From NCBI GenBank assembly GCA_964480635.1, contig CAYZQE010000021.1:1-27374 (forward strand): a DNA stretch of 27,374 nt, written 5' to 3'. A program made the position numbers and the translations under genes. Position 1 is the stretch's first letter. Every line of letters starts with the position of its first letter. The notes under the pieces are model-generated. The model was not told the DNA's origin. It did no database searches and saw only the letters and a program-made list of their open reading frames with translations. Of this stretch, positions 13,581 to 21,719 are shown in pieces. The DNA comes from CAYZQE01 sp964480635. Lineage in GTDB: Bacteria; Pseudomonadota; Gammaproteobacteria; GCA-001735895.

Positions 13581-14354
13581 ATGGATTTAGCCTCGTTAAT
13601 AGGTATTATTTCAGGTATGGGTTTGATTATTTCCGCCATTATGCTGGGTGGAGACGTCCATAATTTTATAAACATTCCGGGTGCGATGATTGTATTAGGC
13701 GGCACGATGGCAGCTACGTTGTTAACATTTCAATTCAGAGATGTGTGGACAGCGTTTACCAGTGCTTACTTTGTTTTTACATCACCTAATCAAAACCCTC
13801 AAGACTTAATCAACACCATGATTAAGTTAGGTACTATCAGCCGCCGAAAAGGTTTGTTGGCACTGTCTGACGTAAAAACAAACTCACCTTTTTTAAAGCG
13901 GGTTTGTACTTTAATTGCGGATGCTGCCGATGAAGAAACGCTAAGATCGGCTATGCGAACAGAAATTGAGTCAATGCAGATGCGCCATTTTATCGTTCAA
14001 GATGTGTTTAAACGGATGGCAATGTATGCACCATCCTTTGGTATGTTAGGGACATTGATTGGTTTAATTCAAATGTTATCTTTATTGGCAGACCCAGCAA
14101 ATTTAGGGCCGGCAATGGCAGTGGCATTACTGACAACGTTTTATGGCTCTTTGTTGGCAACGGCTATATTTTTACCAATAGCGGGGAAATTACGTTCAAG
14201 AACAATGATAGAAGTGATGCATTTTGAAATTATCTTTCAGGGAGCGGTTAGTATTTTACAAGATAATAATCCTTTATCCGTTTATGAAAAGCTCTCATCA
14301 TTTGTGCCAGCTAAAAAACGTAAGCCAATGATTTCTACAAAGAATATAAAATAA
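13581..14354 (+). CDS. Flagellar motor stator protein MotA/PomA family
   Basis: Inner-membrane stator subunit that couples ion flow to rotor torque. It has four membrane segments at about 3-25, 33-52, 152-174 and 180-203. The cytoplasmic loop between TM2 and TM3 carries the basic/acidic face that contacts FliG. The conserved prolines are Pro151 (YAPSFGMLGT) and Pro200 (FLPIAGK), equivalent to the essential prolines of E. coli MotA. The 257-residue length and the N-terminus MDLASLIGIISG resemble PomA/MotP-type subunits, often sodium-driven, more than E. coli MotA (295). AAGGG precedes the ATG. The stop overlaps the motB start by one base (TAATG). Sodium use is inferred from similarity only. 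Confidence 0.92.
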   Translation: MDLASLIGIISGMGLIISAIMLGGDVHNFINIPGAMIVLGGTMAATLLTFQFRDVWTAFTSAYFVFTSPNQNPQDLINTMIKLGTISRRKGLLALSDVKTNSPFLKRVCTLIADAADEETLRSAMRTEIESMQMRHFIVQDVFKRMAMYAPSFGMLGTLIGLIQMLSLLADPANLGPAMAVALLTTFYGSLLATAIFLPIAGKLRSRTMIEVMHFEIIFQGAVSILQDNNPLSVYEKLSSFVPAKKRKPMISTKNIK

Positions 14355-15112
14355 TGTCGAATATGGTTAAATCAGCCCTAGAAGAAATTGATTCTGATGA
14401 AGGGGGTAAGGCATGGGTGGTTACTTTTGCCGATACGATGACATTGATTTTAGTGTTTTTTATTTTGTTATACACCATTTCAGAGTTGGAGCAAGAGGCT
14501 TACAAAGCAAAAATTGCGACCATTAACATTATAGATGGTGAAGGCAATCAGTTGAGTATTATTGATTATGCAACGCGACAAGGGCGCAATCCATTACCCG
14601 TGAAATTGGTTGAAGATTTGCTGGGAATGAACCCCTCGACAAAGGTAATAACGCCGCCTAGACCTGCTGTTGTGGAAGAACTAGAAAGCATGATTGAAAA
14701 CTCAGACTTGTCTGAAAGTGTCGATTTGACTGTTGAAGGTGATGTTATTTTAATCTCGATAGATGGGCGATTTGTGTTTTCTTCAGGAAAAGCGACATTA
14801 ACTGAAGATGCTTACATTATTTTTTCAAAATTAACTCACTTTTTTAATAAACACGAAGGTTATACTATTGCTATAAGGGGTCATACTGACGACCAAGATA
14901 TAGAAACGGTTGCCTTTCCCTCTAACTGGGAGTTATCCGCTATCAGAGCAACATCTGTATTGCGATATTTTATTCGTCAGGGGATAGACCCCGAACGAAT
15001 GACGGCAACAGGCTATGCAGATTTTATACCCGTTGCACCGAATAATACTGTGGAAAATAGAGCAAAAAACCGGAGAGTTGAGTTTGTTTTGGAAAAAGAA
15101 AAAGACAATTGA
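14354..15112 (+). CDS. Flagellar motor stator protein MotB/PomB family
   Basis: Ion-conducting stator subunit anchored to peptidoglycan. A single membrane helix spans about 21-42 (WVVTFADTMTLILVFFILLY), and Asp27 is the ion-binding residue. The segment after it, with TISEL at its end, is more like sodium-type PomB/MotS than E. coli MotB; this is a tentative reading. A plug/linker region follows. The OmpA-type peptidoglycan-binding domain covers about 130-250, with TIAIRGHTDD, NWELSAIRATSVLRYF and NRAKNRRVEF. The ATG overlaps the motA stop, so the two are translationally coupled. Its 3' end overlaps the PilZ gene. Confidence 0.95.
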   Translation: MSNMVKSALEEIDSDEGGKAWVVTFADTMTLILVFFILLYTISELEQEAYKAKIATINIIDGEGNQLSIIDYATRQGRNPLPVKLVEDLLGMNPSTKVITPPRPAVVEELESMIENSDLSESVDLTVEGDVILISIDGRFVFSSGKATLTEDAYIIFSKLTHFFNKHEGYTIAIRGHTDDQDIETVAFPSNWELSAIRATSVLRYFIRQGIDPERMTATGYADFIPVAPNNTVENRAKNRRVEFVLEKEKDN

Positions 15113-15461
15113 TATAGAGCTGCCTAAAAATTACGATGACCATCGTAATGCTTTTAGGATTGCCCCCGACCGTAGTCGTCCAGTGATCTTAGCCTTAAGT
15201 GGCAGTAGTTTTCATGCGTTAAATATTAGTGGTACCGGCGTTTGTATTAGATCGCATGGCTTTGCGGTGGGACAAAGTTTAATGGGTACCATTCGCTTAC
15301 CGAGCGAAGATAAAATATTTTCTGTGTCGCTCGATGTTGTTTCTAAACAAAAAGATATGTGCCGATGTATGTTTACAAAAATTCATCCAGAAGCCGAAGA
15401 TCTACTGCATCATTATATTTTAGAATTACAAAAAAAATACATCATTTTAAAAGGTCATTAA
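15084..15461 (+). CDS. PilZ domain protein, probable c-di-GMP receptor
   Basis: Single-domain PilZ protein. The c-di-GMP binding signature is complete: an RxxxR motif (Arg21 and Arg25 in HRNAFR) and N-x-S-x-x-G (Asn47, Ser49, Gly52 in ALNISGTG). I chose the TTG at 15084, giving 125 residues, because GGAGAG (15072-15077) stands 6 bases upstream and PilZ sequence begins soon after. An ATG at 15015 would add 23 residues that are only motB read in another frame. It overlaps motB by 29 bases, so it should be made together with the stators. By analogy with YcgR and similar proteins it may brake or bias the flagellar motor; this is inferred from context. Confidence 0.85.
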   Translation: MFWKKKKTIDIELPKNYDDHRNAFRIAPDRSRPVILALSGSSFHALNISGTGVCIRSHGFAVGQSLMGTIRLPSEDKIFSVSLDVVSKQKDMCRCMFTKIHPEAEDLLHHYILELQKKYIILKGH

Positions 15462-15860
15462 AATGTATAAAGGCTTTTGTATGAAGTATACGCTCATGAA
15501 ACCACTAAAAACTGCCTGATTTTCGTTGAAAAACTGTTAATAACTTAGCTAGCTATTACCTACATTTTCGCCCAACGTGAATAAAATCATTAATGCCGCA
15601 ATGGTATGGAAGTCTTAGGGCAGTCAAACGGGAAACTTCTAGCCAATTTTCATTCCCTTCTGTCTCGTGCAAAGGTTTTTAATAAAAACTAAGTTATTCT
15701 GGGTGAAATAAACAGTATTTTGTAAAATATTTCCCTTTCTAATGAAACTACAGTGATCTATAACTCTCTAATAGAATTCCTTGATATGATTTGCTACTAT
15801 ACGAGGCATTTTATAAGGCTGATTAAATCTGCGTAATTCTGCGCGTATTGAAGGTGAGAG
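15462..15860. other. 399-base intergenic region between the PilZ gene and lpxC
   Basis: No convincing gene. It holds a 17-codon ORF starting at 15463 with no family resemblance, short AT-rich palindromes (TAGCTAGCTA near 15547; GTTTTT-AAT-AAAAAC near 15676; TATTTTGTAAAATA near 15717), and the likely lpxC promoter. No strong terminator for motAB-pilZ was found. In most relatives ftsZ lies just upstream of lpxC; here there is no trace of ftsZ. Confidence 0.6.
15792..15800 (+). promoter_or_regulatory. Possible extended -10 promoter for lpxC
   Basis: TG-C-TACTAT fits the extended -10 form. A good -35 is not visible at 17 bases. The predicted start near 15807 leaves a leader of about 54 bases. 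Confidence 0.35.
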
Positions 15861-16769
15861 ATGATTAAACAACAAACGTTAAAAAATGTTATTCGCGCAA
15901 TGGGCGTTGGCTTGCATACTGGAAATAAAGTTTATTTAACGCTTAGGCCGGCCCCCGTTGATTCGGGAATTCGTTTTCGCCGTATCGATTTAGATGAACC
16001 AGTTGAAATATTAGCTAGGCCTGAAAAAGTAGGCGACACCATGTTGTCGACAACATTGATTGAAAATGGCGTTCGCGTTTCGACGGTAGAGCACCTATTG
16101 TCCGCACTGGCAGGATTAGGCATTGATAATGCGTTTGTAGATTTAAGTTCATCTGAAGTCCCTATTATGGATGGCAGCGCAGGCCCTTTTGTTTTTTTAA
16201 TTCAATCAGCTGGAATCGTTGAGCAAAATAAAGCAAAAAAATTCATCCGAATTATTAAAAAAATCGAAGTGGTTGACGGTGATAAGCGAGTGATGTTTGA
16301 ACCATTTAATGGGTTTAAAGTAAATTTTGAAATTGAATTTGATCATCCGATTTTTAAAGGTGAGAAACAATCAGCCAGCATAGACTTTTCTAAGACGTCA
16401 TTTGTTAAAGAAGTTAGTAGAGCAAGAACGTTTGGCTTTCAAAAAGATATCGAGCATTTACGAGCAAATAACTTAGCCTTAGGCGGAAGCCAAGAAAACG
16501 CAATTGTTTTAGATGATTATCGAGTGCTTAATGAAGATGGTTTGCGCTATGAAGATGAATTTGTTAAACATAAAATTCTTGATTCAATAGGTGATCTTTA
16601 TCTTTTGGGTCATAGTCTGATAGGTAGTTTTTCCGGTTATAAATCGGGCCATGCCTTAAATAATAAATTGCTTTTAGCATTGATGGAACAGCAGGATTGT
16701 TGGGAAGAAGTTATATTTGAAGATAGTTCAGATGCCCCCATTACTTACGCTCAACCAGTAGAAGCTTAG
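15861..16769 (+). CDS. lpxC: UDP-3-O-acyl-N-acetylglucosamine deacetylase
   Basis: Zinc enzyme of the committed step of lipid A synthesis. All key residues are present, one position lower than in E. coli: Glu77 and zinc ligand His78 (STVEHLLSAL), zinc ligands His237 and Asp241 (FVKHKILDSIGDLYLLG), and catalytic His264 (SGHALNN). The start sequence KQQTLKNVIRAMGVGLHTG is classical. The 302-residue length is normal. AAGGTGAG directly upstream is a strong ribosome-binding site. It begins the run lpxC-M23-secA-argJ seen in Pseudomonas and relatives. The C-terminus shows the usual variable tail recognised by proteolytic control in some species, which cannot be judged here. Confidence 0.97.
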   Translation: MIKQQTLKNVIRAMGVGLHTGNKVYLTLRPAPVDSGIRFRRIDLDEPVEILARPEKVGDTMLSTTLIENGVRVSTVEHLLSALAGLGIDNAFVDLSSSEVPIMDGSAGPFVFLIQSAGIVEQNKAKKFIRIIKKIEVVDGDKRVMFEPFNGFKVNFEIEFDHPIFKGEKQSASIDFSKTSFVKEVSRARTFGFQKDIEHLRANNLALGGSQENAIVLDDYRVLNEDGLRYEDEFVKHKILDSIGDLYLLGHSLIGSFSGYKSGHALNNKLLLALMEQQDCWEEVIFEDSSDAPITYAQPVEA

Positions 16770-16780
16770 AGACTATAATA

Positions 16781-17692
16781 ATGGATGTTATTTTTCTTTC
16801 GTCGACTAAAGGGAAAATTTGTTCTTTAGGTTTCTGTAACCCGTTGCACTATGTGTTGGTAGCGGTTGTTATTAGTCTTATTATTGGTTCATCCGTGTAT
16901 GTTGGTTATTCATGGAACGATACTCCAAACTATAAAGCAGAGATTAATAATTGGAAAAAAGAAATCAGTCATCAAAAAGCCACATTAAATCATTTGCAAC
17001 AAGAAGCAGATGCGAACGTTGAAGTGTTAAGTTCACGAATTGGTTTAATTCAAGCACAAATGATGCGATTAGACGCTTTAGGTCGTAGAATTATGGATGT
17101 ATCAAACTTAAAAGGTGAGTTTGATTTCGAAGGTATTCCCGCTTTAGGCGGCCCTGCATCAGCAGCATCAGCTACAAACGAAGGTATACTTTCAAAAGAG
17201 AGCCTCAGTGTATTATCTGAACAATTGGCGAATAGAGAAAAACAGCTTCTTATTTTAGAAGATTTGTTATTGTATGATATTGCCGCATCTGATATTTATC
17301 CGACTGGAAGGCCGATAACGAAAGGATGGTTGTCATCTTATTATGGAATGCGCACACATCCAATTTCTGGTAAAAATGAAATGCATAAAGGTGTCGACTT
17401 TGCCGGAAAGTTGGGCGACCCCGTCATATCAGTAGCGAAAGGTGTGGTTATTTTTGTGGGTAAAAAATATGGCTATGGCAATGTTGTTGATATAGAGCAT
17501 GGTAATAATTATGTTACCCGTTATGCTCATAACGGTAAAATTTTAGTATCGCTTGGCGAGCAAGTTGAAAAAAACACCCAAATAGCCGAATTGGGTTCTA
17601 CAGGGCGATCTACAGGGCCTCATGTTCACTTTGAAGTATTAAAAAAAGGGCGTCAAATTAACCCGATTAAATTTATTAGAGCTGCAAAATAG
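16781..17692 (+). CDS. M23 (LytM) family metallopeptidase, membrane-anchored
   Basis: Probable cell-wall endopeptidase or its regulator, anchored in the inner membrane with the catalytic part in the periplasm. One membrane helix lies at about 24-44 (YVLVAVVISLIIGSSVYVGY). A coiled-coil stretch runs about 50-110 and a second near 140-165. The M23 domain covers about 185-298. Zinc ligands are His202, Asp206 (MHKGVDFAGK) and His283 (GPHVHFEV), with catalytic His250 (YAH) and His281, so it appears catalytically competent and not a degenerate activator. Location between lpxC and secA is conserved in Pseudomonas. The ATG is 11 bases after the lpxC stop. Confidence 0.93.
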   Translation: MDVIFLSSTKGKICSLGFCNPLHYVLVAVVISLIIGSSVYVGYSWNDTPNYKAEINNWKKEISHQKATLNHLQQEADANVEVLSSRIGLIQAQMMRLDALGRRIMDVSNLKGEFDFEGIPALGGPASAASATNEGILSKESLSVLSEQLANREKQLLILEDLLLYDIAASDIYPTGRPITKGWLSSYYGMRTHPISGKNEMHKGVDFAGKLGDPVISVAKGVVIFVGKKYGYGNVVDIEHGNNYVTRYAHNGKILVSLGEQVEKNTQIAELGSTGRSTGPHVHFEVLKKGRQINPIKFIRAAK

Positions 17693-17741
17693 TAGCCTTT
17701 TGTGATGATGCCGTTTAATTTCTGAAACGCATCACTATATG

Positions 17742-17763
17742 GTTTATATCCTTACTTATAAAC
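17742..17763. promoter_or_regulatory. Short inverted repeat in the secA leader region
   Basis: GTTTATA (17742-17748) and TATAAAC (17757-17763) are complementary around an 8-base loop, 35 bases before the secA ATG. It may overlap a secA promoter or form a weak leader hairpin. There is no secM-like gene ahead of secA. Confidence 0.25.
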
Positions 17764-17798
17764 AAATCCAATTAACTTAAATTCAAAACTTATTTACT

Positions 17799-20504
17799 AT
17801 GTTCTCTAAAATCGTCCGTAAAATCTTTGGTAGTCGTAATGACCGTTTTATTAAGCAACTGCGTAAAAGAGTAGAGCTTATTAATGTCTTAGAAGTTGAT
17901 TTACAAAAATTATCTGATGAAGACTTGCAAAATAAAACACAAGAATTCAAACAACGCATTAACGATGGCGAAAGCTTAGACGACCTGTTAAATGAAGCTT
18001 TTGCAGTCTGTCGTGAGGCATCATTAAGAGTTTTGCAAATGCGCCACTACGACGCTCAGCTTATCGGCGGTATAATCTTAAACGATAATAAAATCACCGA
18101 AATGAAAACCGGTGAGGGTAAAACCTTAGTGGCGACATTGGCAGTTTATCTTAATGCTTTATCAGGTAAAGGTGTCCATTTAGTAACCGTTAATGACTAC
18201 CTTGCAGAACGTGATGCACAGTGGATGGGAAAGTTATATAGCTTTTTAGGCTTGAGCACAGGGGTTGTACTGAGTTCGATGGATTATGATGCGAAGCGTG
18301 ATGCGTATAAAGCAGATATAACTTATGGTACCAATAATCAATTTGGCTTTGATTATATGCACGATAATCTATCTTTTACGCTAGAAGAAAGAGTGCAAAG
18401 AAAATTAAACTATGCCATCGTCGATGAAGTTGATTCAATTTTAATTGATGAAGCTAGAACGCCATTGATTATTTCTGGTCAGGCAAATGATAGTTCTGAG
18501 TTATACACCAAAATCAATGTCATTATTCCAGACTTAGTAAAGGTCGAAGTTGAAAATGAAGATGGCCCTGGGCCGGGTGATTTTACGGTCGATGAAAAAT
18601 CAAAACAAACACATTTTACTGAACAAGGGCATGAAACAGTAGAAGACTTATTGTTGAGCGCTGGATTATTAGCTGAAGGTGAAAGCTTATATGACACCTC
18701 GAATATTATGCTGGTTCATCATTTAAATGCAGCATTAAGAGCCCACGCTATTTATAAAAAGGATGTTGATTACTTAATACAGGACGATCAAGTTGTCATT
18801 ATTGACGAGTTTACAGGTCGCACAATGTCAGGCAGACGTTGGTCTGAAGGTTTGCATCAGGCAATAGAGGCTAAAGAGGGCGTTAGTATTCAAAATGAAA
18901 ATCAGACAATTGCTTCTATTTCATTTCAAAATTACTTTAGACTGTATTCTAAGCTAGCCGGTATGACGGGTACCGCAGATACTGAAGCATTTGAATTTCA
19001 GCAAATTTATGGCCTTGAAGTGATTGTCGTTCCCACCGAAAAACCAATGACACGCATAGATAATGGCGATTTAATTTATCTAACAGCTAAAGAAAAATAT
19101 GACGCTATTGTTGAAGATATTAAAGATTGTTCAGAGCGTAAACAGCCAGTTTTGGTTGGTACAACGACAGTAGAAACGTCTGAGTATTTGTCGTCATTAT
19201 TAAAAAATAATAAAATTAAACACGAAATACTGAATGCAAAACAGCATCAACGTGAAGCGGGCATTATTGCTGATGCGGGTAAACTAGGGAGCGTGACAAT
19301 TGCGACAAATATGGCTGGTCGCGGCACCGATATTGTCCTTGGTGGCAACATTGAAATGAATCTAAAAGAATTAAAAGAAAATGACAATGAAAAACGCGAT
19401 GCCTTAAAGGCTGAATGGAAAATAGCGCATCAAGCTGTTTTAGACGCAGGTGGTTTACATATTATCGGTACTGAACGTCATGAGTCTCGTCGAATTGATA
19501 ATCAATTAAGAGGTCGTTCTGGTCGCCAAGGTGATAATGGTTCAACTCGTTTTTATCTTTCGATGGAAGATAATTTAATGAGGATCTTCGCTTCAGATAA
19601 AGTGTCTAATATTATGCAAAAGTTAGGCATGGAAGAGGGCGAAGCTATTGAACATCCTTGGGTCAGTAAAGCAATAGAAAACGCACAGCGTAAGGTTGAA
19701 ACGCATAACTTTGATATGCGTAAACACCTATTAGAATATGATGATGTTGCGAACGATCAACGAAAAGTCATTTACAAACAACGCGATGACTTATTACATG
19801 CAGATGATATTTCTACGGCCATTGTTGATATTCGTAATGACGTTATTACCGATGTATTTTATCGATATTTACCCCCAGAAACATTAGATGAGCAGTGGGA
19901 TGTGACCAATTTAGAGCATGCTTTAGAATCAGACTTTGGTGGTAAACTAGCAGTGTCTGATTGGATTGAAGCAGAAGATACGCTGACTCAAGACAAAATT
20001 TTGGAACGCATTAAACAGTATTTTTCTGATGATTATAATCAAAAAATAGAGTTAGCAGGATTACCCGTTGCTCAACGATTTGAAAAAGAAATTATGTTAA
20101 TGGTTATTGATCGGTATTGGAAAGAGCACCTTTCTGGCATGGACTTTTTACGTCAAGGTATTGGTTTAAGAGGCTACGCGCAAAAAAATCCCATTCAAGA
20201 GTATAAAAAAGAATCATTTGAATTGTTTGCAGAAATGTTAGAAGGTATAAATCACGAAGCAATAGGAATTATTTCAAAGGTACAGGTAGAAACTGAGAAG
20301 GACGTTGATGCTCTAGACTTAAACCATACAGCCGATGAAAACCTAGAATTACAACATGATGAAGCTAAGAATATTTTAGCAAATGATGACGATGAAAATA
20401 ATGCTCATAAGCCTTTTGTTCGCAAAGAACGAAAAGTGGGGCGAAATGAGCCTTGTTGGTGTGGCTCAGAAAAGAAATTTAAGCAATGTCACGGCAAGCT
20501 TTAG
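17799..20504 (+). CDS. secA: Protein translocase ATPase SecA
   Basis: Motor that drives preproteins through SecYEG. The 901 residues match E. coli SecA (901). Walker A is MKTGEGKT at 102-109. Walker B is in AIVDEVDSILIDEARTPLI. The preprotein cross-linking domain follows. The second nucleotide-binding domain has TNMAGRGTDIVLGG and HESRRIDNQLRGRSGRQGD. The long helical scaffold and wing domain contain EYDDVANDQRKVIY and MDFLRQGIGLRGYAQKNP. The C-terminal zinc finger that binds SecB is intact: Cys886, Cys888, Cys897 and His898 (NEPCWCGSEKKFKQCHG). The upstream neighbour is the M23 gene, not secM. argJ starts 6 bases downstream. Confidence 0.98.
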   Translation: MFSKIVRKIFGSRNDRFIKQLRKRVELINVLEVDLQKLSDEDLQNKTQEFKQRINDGESLDDLLNEAFAVCREASLRVLQMRHYDAQLIGGIILNDNKITEMKTGEGKTLVATLAVYLNALSGKGVHLVTVNDYLAERDAQWMGKLYSFLGLSTGVVLSSMDYDAKRDAYKADITYGTNNQFGFDYMHDNLSFTLEERVQRKLNYAIVDEVDSILIDEARTPLIISGQANDSSELYTKINVIIPDLVKVEVENEDGPGPGDFTVDEKSKQTHFTEQGHETVEDLLLSAGLLAEGESLYDTSNIMLVHHLNAALRAHAIYKKDVDYLIQDDQVVIIDEFTGRTMSGRRWSEGLHQAIEAKEGVSIQNENQTIASISFQNYFRLYSKLAGMTGTADTEAFEFQQIYGLEVIVVPTEKPMTRIDNGDLIYLTAKEKYDAIVEDIKDCSERKQPVLVGTTTVETSEYLSSLLKNNKIKHEILNAKQHQREAGIIADAGKLGSVTIATNMAGRGTDIVLGGNIEMNLKELKENDNEKRDALKAEWKIAHQAVLDAGGLHIIGTERHESRRIDNQLRGRSGRQGDNGSTRFYLSMEDNLMRIFASDKVSNIMQKLGMEEGEAIEHPWVSKAIENAQRKVETHNFDMRKHLLEYDDVANDQRKVIYKQRDDLLHADDISTAIVDIRNDVITDVFYRYLPPETLDEQWDVTNLEHALESDFGGKLAVSDWIEAEDTLTQDKILERIKQYFSDDYNQKIELAGLPVAQRFEKEIMLMVIDRYWKEHLSGMDFLRQGIGLRGYAQKNPIQEYKKESFELFAEMLEGINHEAIGIISKVQVETEKDVDALDLNHTADENLELQHDEAKNILANDDDENNAHKPFVRKERKVGRNEPCWCGSEKKFKQCHGKL

Positions 20505-20510
20505 TTAACT

Positions 20511-21719
20511 ATGCCCGTTAATCTCGTTCAACCTGAATCATTACTGCCAATAAAGGGCATACGTTATTCTACAGTAGCCAGCGGCATTAAAAAGAATGGT
20601 CGATTAGATCTTGTTGTTATTGAGCTTTGTTCAAAAGCTCATGTGGCTGCTGTTTTTACCACCAATAGATTTTGTGCTGCCCCTGTATTGATTGCCAAGC
20701 AGCATTTAAAAGAATCCTCTTTTATAAAATACCTTTTAATAAATTCAGGTAATGCAAATGCAGGAACTGGGGAGCAAGGCTTAAAAAATGCTCTGGCAAG
20801 TTGTGAAACAATTGCAGCTTTATCGGGGTGTGATAGCAATCAAATTTTACCATTTTCGACGGGTGTTATTGCAGAAACGCTACCTGTTGAAAAAATTAAC
20901 AAAGCTCTTCCTGAATTAATAAATCAATTATCAGTAGATACGGCATTAAAAGCTGCTGAAGGAATTTGTACAACGGATATTGCTTTAAAGGCAGTATCAC
21001 AGCAAATTGAAATTAATGGTGAAGTGATTAATATAACAGGCTTTGCTAAAGGCTCTGGCATGATTAAACCTAACATGGCCACCATGTTAGGTTATGTATT
21101 TACGGATGCGAGTATTGCTAAGAAATCATTGGACGTTTTATTAAGACAAGCCACAGAGCAATCGTTTAATGCGATTACGGTTGATGGTGATACATCAACG
21201 AATGACGCTTGTGTTTTAGTTAGTACGCAGCAATCAAACTGTCAAATAGATGAGCATAATGAAGCTTTCAAAGATGCATTAAATGACGTATTTAGAACGC
21301 TTGCTCAGAATATTGTGCGTGACGGTGAAGGGGCAACCAAATTTGTCACAATTGATGTAGAAACGGCTTTAAACATTGCTGAAGCAAAAGAATTAGCCTT
21401 TACCATAGCTCATTCACCATTGGTTAAAACGGCTTTATTTGCATCAGACCCAAATTGGGGGCGAATCTTAGCCGCCGTTGGTCGTGCTAATATTTCTTGT
21501 TTAGATATTGATAAAGTTGATTTATACCTTGGAGATGAATGTTTAGTTAAAGGTGGACAGCCTAATCCCACTTATAGTGAAGAGCATGCTTTTGACATTA
21601 TGAAACAAGCTGAAATCACTATTAAAGTAGCACTTAACGTTGGCGATGCTTCGACAACGGTTTGGACAACTGATTTATCATACGATTATGTCAAAATTAA
21701 TGCTGAGTACCGAAGCTAA
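20511..21719 (+). CDS. argJ: Bifunctional glutamate N-acetyltransferase/amino-acid acetyltransferase ArgJ
   Basis: Transfers acetyl from N-acetylornithine to glutamate (and in bifunctional forms uses acetyl-CoA), closing the acetyl cycle of arginine synthesis. The autoprocessing site is present: KPNMATMLGY, with the nucleophile Thr191 starting the beta chain. Other family motifs are INSGNANAGTGEQG, PFSTGVIAE and DPNWGRILAAVGR. The 402-residue length is normal. The gene starts 6 bases after secA with no clear ribosome-binding site, so it is probably coupled. Whether it is bifunctional cannot be read from the sequence. Its end overlaps the likely start of the nudix gene. Confidence 0.96.
   Translation: MPVNLVQPESLLPIKGIRYSTVASGIKKNGRLDLVVIELCSKAHVAAVFTTNRFCAAPVLIAKQHLKESSFIKYLLINSGNANAGTGEQGLKNALASCETIAALSGCDSNQILPFSTGVIAETLPVEKINKALPELINQLSVDTALKAAEGICTTDIALKAVSQQIEINGEVINITGFAKGSGMIKPNMATMLGYVFTDASIAKKSLDVLLRQATEQSFNAITVDGDTSTNDACVLVSTQQSNCQIDEHNEAFKDALNDVFRTLAQNIVRDGEGATKFVTIDVETALNIAEAKELAFTIAHSPLVKTALFASDPNWGRILAAVGRANISCLDIDKVDLYLGDECLVKGGQPNPTYSEEHAFDIMKQAEITIKVALNVGDASTTVWTTDLSYDYVKINAEYRS

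Noticed and set aside
15463..15516. 17-codon ORF just after the PilZ gene
   Set aside because: No recognisable product, attenuator structure or good ribosome-binding site; likely chance.
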